Shown here one piece after another: positions 1 to 9,709 of a stretch of DNA of 64,000 nt; the stretch's first letter is position 1; every line of letters starts with the position of its first letter. A program made the translations under genes and the position numbers. The notes below the pieces were generated by a model. It had not been told where the DNA came from and searched no databases. It saw only the letters and a list, made by a program, of their open reading frames with translations. The DNA is taken from contig NZ_JABJXU010000001.1 in the NCBI RefSeq assembly GCF_013155265.1, positions 248,001-312,000 on the forward strand. The letters run 5' to 3'. Source of the DNA: Enterococcus sp. MMGLQ5-1 (GTDB lineage Bacteria > Bacillota > Bacilli > Lactobacillales > Streptococcaceae).

Positions 1-1153
1 GCATACCAAGCGCAGTACCTAAGGCACGAACCTCATCTTTAAAGAGGGTGTTTAATGGCTCAATAAGTTCAAATTGCATATCTTCAGGTAAACCACCAAC
101 GTTATGATGCGATTTGATTGTTTGTGCGGTATCGGTACCTGATTCAATGACATCAGTATAGAGTGTACCCTGTGCTAAAAAGTCAACACCATCAAGCTTA
201 GCGGCTTCGTCATCAAATAAGTAAACAAATTCATTCCCAATAATTTTGCGTTTTTGTTCAGGGTCGGAAACACCTGCCAATTTGTCTAAAAAACGCTTTT
301 GAGCATCAACCTTGATAATATTCAAGCCAAATTTGCCGCCTAAGGTTTCCATGACCTGATCGGCTTCACCCTTACGTAGTAAACCATGGTCTACAAAGAT
401 AGAAGTCAGCTGATCGCCAATCGCCTTTTGTAGTAAAACACCAACGACTGATGAGTCTACACCGCCTGAAAGACCAAGTAAGACCTTACGGTTGCCGACT
501 TTTTCACGGATTTTAGCGATTTCTAGATCAATAAAATTACCCATTGACCAATTGCCCTCAGCTTGACAGATATTGAAGGCAAAATTTTTCAATAAATCAT
601 TGCCATATTCTGTATGTCGTACTTCTGGATGGAATTGAATGCCAAAAATATTCCGTTCAGTATTTTCAATGGCGGCAAACGGGCAATCATGAGATACACC
701 AGTTGTTACAAAGCCTTCTGGAATTTCGGTAACCGCATCACCATGACTCATTAAGACAACCTGCTCTTCTGGCGTACCATTAAAGAGTAATGAATCCTTA
801 GTATGTGTTAATTTGGACTGACCATATTCACGATTACCAGCATTAGCCGCAGCGGCTACCTTGCCGCCGAGCTTATGAGTAATCAGCTGCATACCGTAGC
901 AAATCCCTAAAATTGGAATGCCTAAATCGAAAATACCTTCGTCAACACCAAAGGAATTTTCATCATAAACGGAATTTGGACCGCCTGAGAAGATAATGCC
1001 GATTGGATTGATTGCTTTAACTTCCTCAGCGGTAATTTTATGGCTCAATAGCTCAGAAAAGACACCGAATTCACGAATTCGACGTGTAATTAGCTGATTG
1101 TACTGTGAACCGTAGTCTAAAACAATTATTTTTTCAGTGTTTAGCTTGCTCAA
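1..1153 (-). CDS. guaA: GMP synthase (glutamine-hydrolysing), cut by window edge
   Basis: Converts XMP to GMP with ATP and glutamine, the last step of guanine nucleotide synthesis. About 384 residues are present; the C-terminal dimerisation part lies beyond base 1. Seen: class I glutamine amidotransferase domain with [10 protein letters not shown] (nucleophile Cys) and GIQFHPEV (catalytic His-x-Glu), then the ATP-pyrophosphatase P-loop [10 protein letters not shown]. The start is a TTG (1151-1153) preceded by AAGGAG at good spacing; no ATG start fits. It is transcribed in the same direction as coaA, whose 3' end lies 86 bp upstream. Two CodY-like boxes lie in that gap. Confidence 0.97.
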   Translation of the reverse strand, partial: MSKLNTEKIIVLDYGSQYNQLITRRIREFGVFSELLSHKITAEEVKAINPIGIIFSGGPNSVYDENSFGVDEGIFDLGIPILGICYGMQLITHKLGGKVAAAANAGNREYGQSKLTHTKDSLLFNGTPEEQVVLMSHGDAVTEIPEGFVTTGVSHDCPFAAIENTERNIFGIQFHPEVRHTEYGNDLLKNFAFNICQAEGNWSMGNFIDLEIAKIREKVGNRKVLLGLSGGVDSSVVGVLLQKAIGDQLTSIFVDHGLLRKGEADQVMETLGGKFGLNIIKVDAQKRFLDKLAGVSDPEQKRKIIGNEFVYLFDDEAAKLDGVDFLAQGTLYTDVIESGTDTAQTIKSHHNVGGLPEDMQFELIEPLNTLFKDEVRALGTALGM

Positions 1154-1190
1154 TGTTTACTCCTTTAGCATGATAAATTAGAAATAATGT

Positions 1191-1217
1191 TATTTTCGGA
1201 AATATTTCCTGAAATTT
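1191..1217. promoter_or_regulatory. two overlapping CodY-like boxes upstream of guaA
   Basis: The 15-mers at 1191-1205 and 1203-1217 match the CodY consensus AATTTTCWGAAAATT at 11 and 12 of 15 positions by eye and overlap by three bases. They lie between coaA and guaA, close to a TATAAT-like hexamer on the plus strand. Overlapping weak motifs are a known CodY arrangement, but single matches of this quality are common in AT-rich DNA. Confidence 0.3.
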
Positions 1218-1239
1218 ACATAGTATAATCATTGTACCT

Positions 1240-2163
1240 TTAAAATTTCTTCAAGTAAATGGCATCAATATAGTGCTTTTGACTTTTATGCAAAATAATG
1301 TCTGCTCGGTTTCGTGTTGGCAGAATATATTCCATTAAATTAATTTTATTAATGGTGTTCCAGGTATCTGTCGCGAGGGCAATTGCATTTTTTAATGGCC
1401 ATTTTGCAACCTCATGATAATAATTTTGAGGATCATCCTTTGCAAGCTCAAGAATCAGCTTGAAGCGTTCAATATACCAATTGTAGATGAGATTTTCTTC
1501 AGCATCGACATAGATTGAAAAATCAAAAAAATCACTGACATATAAGTGCTGGTTATTTGGATTTTGAAAGACATTAATCCCTTCAACAATTACAATATCT
1601 GGCTGAGTTAATATCTGTTTTTCATCCTTTAGAATATCATAAACTTCGTGAGAGTACACGGGTGATTCAATTCTTTTTTTGCCGCTTTTTAATTGATCTA
1701 AAAAAGTCAGTAATAAATCCATATTATAGCTCTCAGGGAAACCTTTTCGGTCTAAGATCCCTCGATCTCTTAATTCTTTATTTGGGTATAAAAAACCATC
1801 GGTGGTTACTAAATCGACAGTTAGGTTTTTGAAATATCTGGTTAGTAAGATTTGCAGTAATCTTGCTGTCGTGCTTTTACCTACGGCAACACTGCCAGCA
1901 ATCCCAATGATAAATGGGCGATTTGGTTCAAATTTTTGTAAGAACAGGCCCTTAGAAAAATTTAAATCCTCATAAGTTTTTTTATATAATCGAATTAGAT
2001 GAATTAGTGGTAAGTAAATTTCCTGAACATCCTCCAAGCTAATTGCATCATTTAAACTTTTGATGTTTTCTAATTCCTCAATTGATAATGGTGCAATTGT
2101 TTTATGGTACAAAGCTCTCCATGCATCACGAGAAATTTTTTCAAAATTAATCAATTCATCCAT
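1240..2163 (-). CDS. coaA: pantothenate kinase, type I
   Basis: Phosphorylates pantothenate, the first step of coenzyme A synthesis, in the cytosol. Seen: the P-loop [12 protein letters not shown] near residues 87-98, the RKGFPESY region and the typical long bacterial CoaA body; about 307 residues is the normal family length. The chosen start is the second of two closely spaced ATGs, since AGGATGG sits five bases before it while the first ATG (base 2172) abuts its would-be ribosome site. It is divergent from the SGNH hydrolase operon, the arrangement known from streptococci and lactococci. Confidence 0.95.
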   Translation of the reverse strand: MDELINFEKISRDAWRALYHKTIAPLSIEELENIKSLNDAISLEDVQEIYLPLIHLIRLYKKTYEDLNFSKGLFLQKFEPNRPFIIGIAGSVAVGKSTTARLLQILLTRYFKNLTVDLVTTDGFLYPNKELRDRGILDRKGFPESYNMDLLLTFLDQLKSGKKRIESPVYSHEVYDILKDEKQILTQPDIVIVEGINVFQNPNNQHLYVSDFFDFSIYVDAEENLIYNWYIERFKLILELAKDDPQNYYHEVAKWPLKNAIALATDTWNTINKINLMEYILPTRNRADIILHKSQKHYIDAIYLKKF

Positions 2164-2418
2164 TTTTTCCATCCTATCAAGTCAATTATTCTTTAAACAT
2201 AAGTTGATTGGCTTATTAAAATAATGTAAACGCTCGCTTTGTATTTTAACATAATCTATGTCGAAATTTAGCATTCATTGATAAAAATTCGAATATCAAG
2301 CAATTGTTTTAATTTCTGGCTACTTTATTGCTGGAATCTCCTTTAATTTTGCATGGATTGATGTTTGATATGGTAAAATATCTTATAAGCTTTTAACAAT
2401 AATCGGAGAAGGTGTGTA

Positions 2419-2994
2419 ATGATTAAAATAGCAATTTTTGGTGATTCAATAACAGCAGGCTGGAATGGTCAGGTAGCTACTAATATTTTGAAGCGGGAGC
2501 TTGAAATGGCATTGAAAAATCAATACAAGCTTGAGGCTGAGGTAATATTATTTGGTGTTCCAGGTGATGATACTAATGATGCAGTTAAACGTCTGTCGGC
2601 TGTTAAAATGGCGAATGCTGATTATAATGTTGTTTTTTTTGGTGCAAATGATGCATCGGCACATCACGAAGTATCAACAGCCGATTTTAAGGCTAACTTA
2701 GAGCTCATTGTAGCTGAGTTGGCTGGACAAATTATTATGGTAACGCCACCAGCAGTCAATGAGCAACGACTGGATGTGCGTGATAGAAATAATCATAATG
2801 TTGAAGCCTATAAAGAGATAACACTTGCGGTTAGTAATCAGCATCTGCTACCGACGATTGATATATATCATCAAATGAAGGTCTATCCCGGAACGAATGA
2901 ATTTTTACAAAAAGATGGGCTTCATTTTACACAAGAGGGCTATCAATTACTTGCCTTTTTAATTGCGGCAAAAGTCAAAAGTTTGAGGAGTTAG
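2419..2994 (+). CDS. SGNH/GDSL-family hydrolase (lipase or esterase type)
   Basis: A 191-residue cytosolic serine hydrolase. Seen: block I IAIFGDSITAG (nucleophile Ser in GDS, residues 8-10), block III GANDAS with the Asn of the oxyanion hole, and block V DGLHFTQEGY with the catalytic Asp and His. No signal peptide or membrane segment. Substrate unknown; the family includes lysophospholipases, acyl esterases and carbohydrate deacetylases. AGAAGG precedes the ATG. It is separated by two bases from the methyltransferase gene, so the two are co-transcribed. Confidence 0.85.
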   Translation: MIKIAIFGDSITAGWNGQVATNILKRELEMALKNQYKLEAEVILFGVPGDDTNDAVKRLSAVKMANADYNVVFFGANDASAHHEVSTADFKANLELIVAELAGQIIMVTPPAVNEQRLDVRDRNNHNVEAYKEITLAVSNQHLLPTIDIYHQMKVYPGTNEFLQKDGLHFTQEGYQLLAFLIAAKVKSLRS

Positions 2995-2996
2995 TC

Positions 2997-3602
2997 ATGG
3001 GGCAAATGTATTATGCGGAGAATCCAGATGTGGCGCACGATATCCATCAGTTAAAGGTCACTTTAAAAGGCTTGCCATTTCATTTTTATACTGACGCGGG
3101 CGTTTTTTCCAAAACTGCTGTTGATTTTGGTACCCAGCTATTATTGGAAACACTTAATTTTAATTTAGATGAAGCAGGTTCTCTTTTGGATGTTGGCTGT
3201 GGCTATGGTCCAATCGGCTTGACCTATGCTAAAACGACTGAATGTCAAGTAACAATGATTGATATTAATCAACGGGCCATTGCATTAGCACAAAAAAATG
3301 CTGTACTTAACCAGATTAAAAATGTTGAGATTATGCAGTCCAATCTATATGAAAAAATTACTGGTCAATTCGATGGTATTATCAGCAATCCACCAATCAG
3401 AGCAGGCAAAAAGGTCGTCCATCAAATTTTAGCAGAAAGTATCCAATATTTACGACCTAATGGCACACTCACGATTGTCATTCAAAAAAAGCAAGGTGCA
3501 CCAAGCGCCAAAGAGAAGATGTTATCGGTTTTTGGCAATGTGACCGTATTGGCTAAGAAAAAAGGCTATTATATTTTGCAAAGCGTTAAACAATTAAACT
3601 AA
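2997..3602 (+). CDS. class I SAM-dependent methyltransferase, RsmC-like
   Basis: Seen: SAM-binding motif I LLDVGCGYGPIGL, an acidic motif II around MIDIN, and the catalytic-type NPPI motif (ISNPPIRAGK), which is typical of enzymes methylating the exocyclic amine of guanine or adenine in RNA. At 201 residues it matches the short single-domain RsmC-like proteins of Gram-positives. GAGGAG lies just upstream of the ATG. It stands immediately before pdp-deoC-cdd, as in streptococci, without a known functional link. RNA substrate is inferred, not shown. Confidence 0.85.
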   Translation: MGQMYYAENPDVAHDIHQLKVTLKGLPFHFYTDAGVFSKTAVDFGTQLLLETLNFNLDEAGSLLDVGCGYGPIGLTYAKTTECQVTMIDINQRAIALAQKNAVLNQIKNVEIMQSNLYEKITGQFDGIISNPPIRAGKKVVHQILAESIQYLRPNGTLTIVIQKKQGAPSAKEKMLSVFGNVTVLAKKKGYYILQSVKQLN

Positions 3603-3706
3603 TGATATTGCTTGAAAGCTATTTTAAGACCGTTTTTGCTAAGCGACTTGATCATTCAATTTTTTAAAGGGCTTTGTCCATTTCATTTAATAAAACGGAG
3701 GGTTTT

Positions 3707-4990
3707 ATGCATTTTTTGGAATTAATAGAAAAAAAGAAACGTGGTGGTCAGTTCACAAAATCCGAAATTGAATTTTGGATTGAAGGCTACGTTGCAGGAG
3801 ATATTCCCGACTATCAAGTTTCGGCATTATTAATGGCTATTTTTTTTAATGGTATGTCTAAGCAGGAAACCACTGATTTAACGATGACCATGGTTGCTAG
3901 TGGTGCACAAATTGATCTAGCTTCAATTGAAGGCATCAAGGTGGATAAGCATTCCACTGGTGGTGTTGGTGATAAGGTAACTCTGATTTTAGTACCATTA
4001 ATTGCTAGCCTTGGCATACCGGTAGCAAAAATGAGTGGACGAGGTCTGGGACACACCGGAGGTACAATTGATAAGCTAGAATCGATTGCCGGCTTTCAAA
4101 CTGAATTAACGACCAATCAATTTATTGACCAGGTCAATCAGATTGGTTTAGCTGTTATTGGGCAAAGTGAGCAGTTGGTTAAGGCGGATAAGCTCTTATA
4201 TGCTTTACGTGATGTGACAGCAACGGTTGACTCGATGCCACTGATAGCTAGCTCGATTATGAGTAAAAAAATAGCGGCTGGTAGTGATGCCATTCTATTG
4301 GATGTGACTATTGGTAGTGGCGCATTTATGAAAGATGTAGAAAATGCTGAAATATTGGCACGCTTGATGGTTGAATTAGGGGAGCAGGTTGGTCGTAAAA
4401 CGATAGCTGTAATTACCGATATGAGTGAGCCGTTAGGCTTAACTATTGGTAACCGTTTAGAGATTTTAGAAGCAGTGGCTGTCTTGAAAAATCAAGGCCT
4501 ACCAGAATTAAAAGAATTTGTCTTAGACCTAGCTGAGCTAATGCAGAAATTAGCAGGTGAGGTGCCTAACCGTGCCCAGCTAGAAGCGAATATAGCAAAT
4601 GGCGCTGCTTATCATAAGCTGGTTGAAATGGTTGTTGCGCAGGGCGGAACGGAGGCAGCACTTTTAAAACCAGCAGCAACGACTTATCAAATTGTTTATT
4701 CAGCAAAAAAATCGGGCTATATCTCAAGGCTTGATGCATTGCTTTTGGGAGAGATTGCAATGCAACTTGGTGCTGGTCGTCAAACTAAGGCTGATACGAT
4801 TGACAATGAGGTCGGCATTGTTTTGACCAAGAAGGTTGGTGCTCCAATTAAAGAGGGTGAAACGATTCTGACGCTTTACAGCAATCAAGAAATTAGTCAG
4901 CTTATTAATCAACAGCTTGAGTGTGCAGTTCAGATTGCTGATTACTCTAAATCCAATCCAAGTATTATTAAAATTATAGAAAGCGAGTAA
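3707..4990 (+). CDS. pdp: pyrimidine-nucleoside phosphorylase
   Basis: Phosphorolysis of uridine, thymidine and deoxyuridine to base plus (deoxy)ribose-1-phosphate; feeds deoC. Seen: the family signature KHSTGGVGDKVT with the phosphate-binding loop, SGRGLGHTGGTIDKLE, and the C-terminal PYNP domain (VGIVLTKKVGAPIKEGE). 427 residues is normal. The start is ATG 3707 behind CGGAGGG; a longer reading from TTG 3674 has no ribosome site and adds a non-conserved leader. Followed by deoC after 34 bp, forming a nucleoside salvage operon. Confidence 0.95.
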   Translation: MHFLELIEKKKRGGQFTKSEIEFWIEGYVAGDIPDYQVSALLMAIFFNGMSKQETTDLTMTMVASGAQIDLASIEGIKVDKHSTGGVGDKVTLILVPLIASLGIPVAKMSGRGLGHTGGTIDKLESIAGFQTELTTNQFIDQVNQIGLAVIGQSEQLVKADKLLYALRDVTATVDSMPLIASSIMSKKIAAGSDAILLDVTIGSGAFMKDVENAEILARLMVELGEQVGRKTIAVITDMSEPLGLTIGNRLEILEAVAVLKNQGLPELKEFVLDLAELMQKLAGEVPNRAQLEANIANGAAYHKLVEMVVAQGGTEAALLKPAATTYQIVYSAKKSGYISRLDALLLGEIAMQLGAGRQTKADTIDNEVGIVLTKKVGAPIKEGETILTLYSNQEISQLINQQLECAVQIADYSKSNPSIIKIIESE

Positions 4991-5024
4991 TAGCCTGAGT
5001 TAATCAGTGTTATAAATTATTATT

Positions 5025-5690
5025 ATGAAAATTAATCAATATATCGATCATACGCTTTTAAAAGCTGATGCCAATGAACAAGCAATATTGAAAATTATTA
5101 ATGAGGCTCGGCAATATCAATTCGCCAGTGTCTGTATTAACCCAATTTGGGTTAGCTATGCGGCAGAGCAGCTTAAGAATTCACCAGTTAAGGTTTGTAC
5201 AGTGATTGGCTTCCCGCTCGGAGAAAATACCTCTGAAACAAAAGCATATGAGGCGAAAAATGCAGTAATCAACGGCGCTAATGAAGTAGACATGGTAATC
5301 AACATCGGTGCGTTAAAAACAGGACACGAGCGAGCCGTTCAAAAGGATATTGAAGCAGTTGTTGAAGCAGTTGCCAGCAAAGCGGTTGTCAAGGTGATTA
5401 TTGAAACAGCGCTTTTAAGTGAAGCTGAAAAGATAAAAGCCTGTCAATTAGCTGTTTCGGCAGGTGCTGATTTTGTTAAGACCTCAACTGGCTTTTCAAC
5501 AGGTGGAGCCACTTTAGCAGATGTTAAGCTTATGAAGGCTACGGTTGGCAATAATGCACAGGTTAAGGCAAGCGGCGGTATTTATTCTCTAGCGGATGCC
5601 GAAGCGATGATTGCAGCAGGTGCAACTCGAATCGGTACTTCAGCCGGTGTCGCGATTATGAAAGGACAAGTTTCAGATGCTGCCTATTAA
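5025..5690 (+). CDS. deoC: deoxyribose-phosphate aldolase
   Basis: Cleaves 2-deoxyribose-5-phosphate to glyceraldehyde-3-phosphate and acetaldehyde, completing deoxynucleoside catabolism begun by pdp. Class I aldolase: Schiff-base Lys152 in FVKTSTGF, activating Lys181 in VKASGGI and Asp89 in [10 protein letters not shown]. 221 residues, full length. Its 3' end overlaps the start of cdd by 14 bases, consistent with translational coupling. No strong ribosome site is visible before the ATG, so coupling or a weak site is likely. Confidence 0.96.
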   Translation: MKINQYIDHTLLKADANEQAILKIINEARQYQFASVCINPIWVSYAAEQLKNSPVKVCTVIGFPLGENTSETKAYEAKNAVINGANEVDMVINIGALKTGHERAVQKDIEAVVEAVASKAVVKVIIETALLSEAEKIKACQLAVSAGADFVKTSTGFSTGGATLADVKLMKATVGNNAQVKASGGIYSLADAEAMIAAGATRIGTSAGVAIMKGQVSDAAY

Positions 5691-6069
5691 CGAATTAATT
5701 GATTTAACAATTCAAGCGAGCCAATCTGCCTATGCACCTTATTCCCAGTTTAAAGTTGGTGCAACACTCGTCTCAAAATCAGGTACGGTTTACCAAGGCT
5801 GCAATATTGAGAATGTTTCTTATGGGCTGACAAACTGTGCTGAGCGAACGGCAATTTTCAAGGCAATTAGTGAAGGTGAGCAGGCGTTCTCCAAGCTTTA
5901 TATTTATGGCGAAACCGAGCAACCGATTAGTCCTTGCGGTGCCTGCCGACAAGTGATGTTTGAGTTTTTTGAGCCAGAAACTGAAATTGTATTAATTAGC
6001 AAAAATAGGACAATCAAGCGAGTTAAAATGGCAGAGCTGCTGCCCTATCAATTTAAAAAATTGGATTAG
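5677..6069 (+). CDS. cdd: cytidine deaminase
   Basis: Deaminates cytidine and deoxycytidine to uridine forms, supplying pdp. Small tetrameric type, 130 residues. Zinc ligands Cys54, Cys87 and Cys90 and the catalytic Glu56 are seen in NCAERTA and SPCGACRQ. It starts inside deoC with GGACAAG upstream. In streptococci this operon usually continues with a nucleoside-binding lipoprotein and ABC transporter; here the next gene is ylbF, so nucleoside uptake must be encoded elsewhere. Confidence 0.95.
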   Translation: MLPINELIDLTIQASQSAYAPYSQFKVGATLVSKSGTVYQGCNIENVSYGLTNCAERTAIFKAISEGEQAFSKLYIYGETEQPISPCGACRQVMFEFFEPETEIVLISKNRTIKRVKMAELLPYQFKKLD

Positions 6070-6126
6070 CTGCTTGTTTATAATGTTTTACTTTTTAGAG
6101 AAAGTGAAAAATGGTATATTGGAGTT

Positions 6127-6552
6127 ATGTTAATTTATAATGAAGAAACAATAGAAATGGAAAAATTAGTTGATGAATTAATTGATAGTCTTAAAGAAAA
6201 TGGGCAATATCAAAAGCTGGTTGAAGCCAAAAAACATTTTTTATCCAATCGGGAATTGCAAAATGAAATTCATCAATTCGAGCTTGAACGAAATCAATTC
6301 TTAGAGCAGGAGGCTTATCTTAAATATCGTCCAGAATTAAAGGCCAAAAAGCTAACCTTAATTCGACAAAAAAGAAAGCTTGATTTACAGGCTGATACAG
6401 CTGATTTAAAGCTTGCTGAATATGAATTTCAAGCTGTTTTAGACAGCTGTTTAGCATCAATTGCAAGCTGCTTTTCGGAGTCAATTGAGGTTAGTACGAC
6501 TAATTTCCAAATTAAGAAGGGAGGTCATCATGGAAAATGTCATGTCAATTAA
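6127..6552 (+). CDS. ylbF: YlbF/YmcA family protein
   Basis: A 141-residue, almost entirely helical and charged protein with the YlbF/YmcA fold (PF06133 type): coiled helices with LVDELIDSLKENGQYQKLVEA near the N terminus. In Bacillus YlbF forms the Y-complex with YmcA and YaaT, steering RNase Y mRNA processing; here neither partner is nearby. It overlaps the downstream ylbG by 23 bases, a conserved pair in Firmicutes. A TATATT -10-like hexamer lies just upstream (6115-6120), so it may have its own promoter. Confidence 0.85.
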   Translation: MLIYNEETIEMEKLVDELIDSLKENGQYQKLVEAKKHFLSNRELQNEIHQFELERNQFLEQEAYLKYRPELKAKKLTLIRQKRKLDLQADTADLKLAEYEFQAVLDSCLASIASCFSESIEVSTTNFQIKKGGHHGKCHVN

Positions 6553-6850
6553 TCAACGACGTTTAATTGCGATTTATTTTTACAATCCGCGTTTTTTAAA
6601 AAATCTAAAGCGGTTTGGTGAGGTTTTTTATATCTCACGTAAATTAAAATATGCGCTGATGTATGTTGATGAGTCAGACCTCGATAAGATTTTATCACAA
6701 ATTCAAAAACTACACTTTGTCAGAGAAGTCGAAAAAAGCTATCGTCCTGATATTGAAATGAATTTTGCTGATCGTATTGGTAAATTCAATTTTGAAGAAG
6801 ATGATCGGGAAAATCAAAAGGTTGAATTGCAGCTTAAAATAAATGAATAA
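6530..6850 (+). CDS. ylbG: YlbG family protein (DUF2129)
   Basis: About 106 residues of the DUF2129/YlbG family, cytosolic, function unknown. Seen: RRLIAIYFYNPRFLKNLKRFG and the later VREVEKSYRPDI segment typical of the family, followed by an acidic tail. The start at ATG 6530 is fixed by GGGAGG seven bases upstream; the longer reading frame upstream is out of frame with the family. It overlaps ylbF and is followed by a hairpin terminator. Confidence 0.85.
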   Translation: MENVMSINQRRLIAIYFYNPRFLKNLKRFGEVFYISRKLKYALMYVDESDLDKILSQIQKLHFVREVEKSYRPDIEMNFADRIGKFNFEEDDRENQKVELQLKINE

Positions 6851-6862
6851 TGCTACTATATG

Positions 6863-6916
6863 AGAAGTCGTAACTAAATTAGTTAATATTTATTAATTAA
6901 TTTTTACGGCTTTTTG
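6863..6916 (+). terminator. rho-independent terminator after ylbG
   Basis: Stem AAGTCGTAA (6865-6873) with TTACGGCTT (904-912 of the 6 kb block), one G-T pair, a long AT loop that can itself fold, then a T run. Ends the ylbFG unit. Confidence 0.6.
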
Positions 6917-7239
6917 TTATTTAATTTATTTTTTCAATATAATATCCGTTTTTTCATTGTTGAAATTTGATTATCTGATTGTAAGTGTTATTTATTAAAA
7001 AAAAATTAAAATTAAAAATATTTATTTTTAACAAAATATTCACAAATGTTTATTCTGCTTTTTTAGATTAATTAGTTCTGTAAATGCGATTAATTAAGCA
7101 AAGTAATTATTGAAAAGTATTTATAATTAGTAAATGGTATATTTTCAATAATAACGAATAAAAATTTAATTTATTGATATATTTTAAGAATATTATTGAA
7201 AAAATTAAAAAATAACTCATATTTTTATTCAATTATGAT
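6917..7239. other. AT-rich spacer upstream of glgC
   Basis: More than 300 bp without an open reading frame, strikingly A+T rich, with many short A and T tracts. I see no gene, repeat or RNA structure in it. It ends at an extended -10 promoter for glgC and may act as an intrinsically curved or UP-type upstream region. Confidence 0.6.
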
Positions 7240-7288
7240 ATACTCAAGATGTAAGGTTTTGAACTGATAATTATGTATCTAATCAGTT
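7237..7288 (+). promoter_or_regulatory. extended -10 promoter and leader hairpin of glgC
   Basis: TG-A-TATACT at 7237-7245 is an extended -10 element, which can do without a clear -35. About 17 bases later AACTGAT (7262-7268) and ATCAGTT (7282-7288) form a stem followed by ATTTTTG, resembling a weak intrinsic terminator inside the leader. Attenuation is possible but not shown. Confidence 0.4.
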
Positions 7289-7346
7289 ATTTTTGCCATT
7301 TTATTTGTTGTAATAACTGCGATAATGTGTCGTTGAATTTATTGGC

Positions 7347-7379
7347 GAGGGGGCTAGGTGTTAAACACCGCATATTATG
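7347..7379 (+). promoter_or_regulatory. ribosome site separated from glgC start by a hairpin
   Basis: The only ribosome-binding sequence (GAGGGGG, 7347-7353) lies 23 bases before the ATG, too far in linear distance. Between them GGTGT (7357-7361) and ACACC (7365-7369) form a five-pair stem with a TAA loop. Folding this stem would shorten the spacing to about ten bases, so the hairpin may be required for translation. Confidence 0.5.
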
Positions 7380-8519
7380 AGTACAGAAATGTTAGCAATG
7401 ATTTTAGCTGGAGGGCAAGGCACACGTTTAGGTAAGCTGACGAAAAATATTGCTAAGCCAGCAGTTCAGTTTGGGGGAAGGTATCGAATTATCGATTTTG
7501 CACTTAGTAATTGTACAAATTCGGGAATAGATACAGTGGGTATTGTTACTCAGTATCAGCCGCTTGCACTAAATTCACATATTGGTAATGGTGCGGGCTG
7601 GGGCTTAGATGGTATCAATGCTGGTGTGACAATTTTACAGCCTTATTCTGCTCAAGAAGGCAATCGTTGGTTCGAAGGCACCAGTCATGCGATTTACCAA
7701 AATATAGACTACATTGATTCGGTTAATCCGCAGTATGTTTTGATTTTGTCTGGTGATCACATCTATAAAATGGATTATGAAGAAATGCTTCATGAGCATA
7801 TCGAAAACAATGCTTCTTTGTCTGTTGCGGTGATAAATGTACCAATTGAAGAAGCGAGTCGCTTTGGTATTATGAATACCGATGAAAACGGTCGAATTGT
7901 TGAATTTGAAGAAAAACCCAAGGTACCAAAATCAACAAATGCTTCGATGGGAATTTATATTTTTGATTGGCAGCGCTTACGTGAAATGCTAGTGAATGCA
8001 AGTAAAACAGAGATTGATATGAGTGATTTTGGCAATAATGTAATTCCAGCATTCTTAGAGGCAGGTGAAAATGTCTATGCCTATGAGTTTGATGGCTACT
8101 GGAAGGACGTTGGGACAATTGATTCACTCTGGGAAGCTAATATGGAATTCATTGATCTTGACAATGACTTAAAAGTGCGCGAAAAAAGCTGGAAAATCTA
8201 TTCAAAAAATTTAATCTCACCACCTAATTTCATTACAGAAACAGCAAATATTGACCATTCTTTAATTGTGGATGGCTGCTTTGTCTCTGGATCGGTTAAA
8301 AATTCCATTTTATCTACGAATGTCCAAGTTAAAGAGGGCAGTGTGATTGAAGATAGTTTTATTATGACCGGTGCCTCAATTGGTAAAAATGTAGTGATTA
8401 AACGGGCGATTGTTGGTGAAAATGCGATTATTGGGGATAATACGGTTCTAATTGGTGATCAAGTGGTTGAGGTCGTAGGCTATGGTGAAATTTTAGGGGA
8501 GGATCGAGATGAAGAGTAA
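7377..8519 (+). CDS. glgC: glucose-1-phosphate adenylyltransferase, catalytic subunit
   Basis: Makes ADP-glucose from ATP and glucose-1-phosphate for glycogen synthesis. Seen: nucleotide-binding [11 protein letters not shown] (residues 12-22), [28 protein letters not shown], substrate site FEEKPK, and a C-terminal left-handed beta-helix of hexapeptide repeats. 380 residues, full length. Its 3' end overlaps glgD by 11 bases. Firmicute glgC/glgD enzymes act as a heteromer in which GlgC is the catalytic partner. Confidence 0.96.
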   Translation: MSTEMLAMILAGGQGTRLGKLTKNIAKPAVQFGGRYRIIDFALSNCTNSGIDTVGIVTQYQPLALNSHIGNGAGWGLDGINAGVTILQPYSAQEGNRWFEGTSHAIYQNIDYIDSVNPQYVLILSGDHIYKMDYEEMLHEHIENNASLSVAVINVPIEEASRFGIMNTDENGRIVEFEEKPKVPKSTNASMGIYIFDWQRLREMLVNASKTEIDMSDFGNNVIPAFLEAGENVYAYEFDGYWKDVGTIDSLWEANMEFIDLDNDLKVREKSWKIYSKNLISPPNFITETANIDHSLIVDGCFVSGSVKNSILSTNVQVKEGSVIEDSFIMTGASIGKNVVIKRAIVGENAIIGDNTVLIGDQVVEVVGYGEILGEDRDEE

Positions 8520-9663
8520 TAAGGTATGCGCTATTATCGGTAATTATTTTGAGTATAAGGGCCTCGACGAATTAGTTGAAAAACGACCGCTCGCAACGAT
8601 TCCTTTTGACGGTAAATATCGTCTTGTTGATTTTCAGCTCTCTAGCCTAGCCAATGCCAATATTCGTCAAGTCTTTCTTGCCCTTCATCATTATCAAATT
8701 ACCTCGATGCTGGATCATATTGGTTCTGGTAAGGAGTGGGGCTTGGATAATTTAACTCATCGCTATTTCATGGGCTTTTATGAGCAATTTGAATCCAGAC
8801 GAGCACAGGGTAAAAATTATACGACACATATTTTGGACTTCTTAAAAAAATCTGGATCAGAAATTACAGTCATGATGTCCTCAAATATTGTTGCTAATAT
8901 TGATTTAAAACCCTTTATTGATCTACATCGTAAAAACGGAAAAAATATTTCTGCACTATATAAAAAAATGACTCCAGAAAATCTGTCGGAGGCGCACACG
9001 ATCCTTTCTTTAAAAGAAGATAAGCAGCTAGTGGCAGATACGCATCAATTTGATCCACAAATTGATATTCAGGAAAAGGTAAATTTTGGCATTGGGATTT
9101 ATATTATTAATACCGCTTGGTTGATTAATACCATTGAAGCAAAATTTGAAAGCTATAGTGAGGATGCGCCACTCAGTCTACAAGCAGCCTTACCTAGCAT
9201 CTTAAAAGCTGAAGAGACGGAGGCATTTGAATATATCGGTTACTTGACACCAATTCATGATGTCAAATCCTATTATGATGCCAATATGGATATGTTAGAT
9301 TCAGCCAAATTTAATGCCTTACTTTATTCAAATAATCGTGTCTTTACCAAAGTAAAAAATGAAGTACCAACTTATTTTGCGAAGGGTAGTGTAGTCAGGA
9401 ATGCTCAATTTGCTTCTGGCTCAATTATTGAAGGCGAGGTTGTCAACTCAATTATTTCGCGAAATAACCAGATTGATGCTGGTAGCTCGATTAATCATAG
9501 TATTATTTTTCCCGGTGGAAAAATTCATCAAGATGCTAAAATTAAATATGCGATTCTTGATAAGAATGTAGTCGTTGAAAAGGGTGTTGAGATTTCAGGA
9601 ACCGAGGATAAGCCTGTTGTGATTAGAAAGAATAGCGTGGTTACTGAGAATGTAACAGTATGA
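8509..9663 (+). CDS. glgD: ADP-glucose pyrophosphorylase regulatory subunit GlgD
   Basis: A GlgC paralogue of 384 residues that lacks the glycine-rich GGQGTRL nucleotide loop: its N terminus reads [18 protein letters not shown] instead. It retains [15 protein letters not shown] and the C-terminal beta-helix. In Firmicutes GlgD is catalytically poor and enhances GlgC in the heterotetramer. The start at ATG 8509 overlaps glgC and has GGGGAGG just upstream. Confidence 0.94.
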   Translation: MKSNKVCAIIGNYFEYKGLDELVEKRPLATIPFDGKYRLVDFQLSSLANANIRQVFLALHHYQITSMLDHIGSGKEWGLDNLTHRYFMGFYEQFESRRAQGKNYTTHILDFLKKSGSEITVMMSSNIVANIDLKPFIDLHRKNGKNISALYKKMTPENLSEAHTILSLKEDKQLVADTHQFDPQIDIQEKVNFGIGIYIINTAWLINTIEAKFESYSEDAPLSLQAALPSILKAEETEAFEYIGYLTPIHDVKSYYDANMDMLDSAKFNALLYSNNRVFTKVKNEVPTYFAKGSVVRNAQFASGSIIEGEVVNSIISRNNQIDAGSSINHSIIFPGGKIHQDAKIKYAILDKNVVVEKGVEISGTEDKPVVIRKNSVVTENVTV

Positions 9664-9709
9664 TTAAAATCCTACTGTGAAAAGTGATGATTGAGAGCTT
9701 GGAGGAATT

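Noticed and set aside
2226-2239. cre-like TGTAAACGCTCGCT between coaA and the SGNH hydrolase gene
   Set aside because: Two mismatches at defined positions, one in the conserved right end, and no sugar-related gene nearby.
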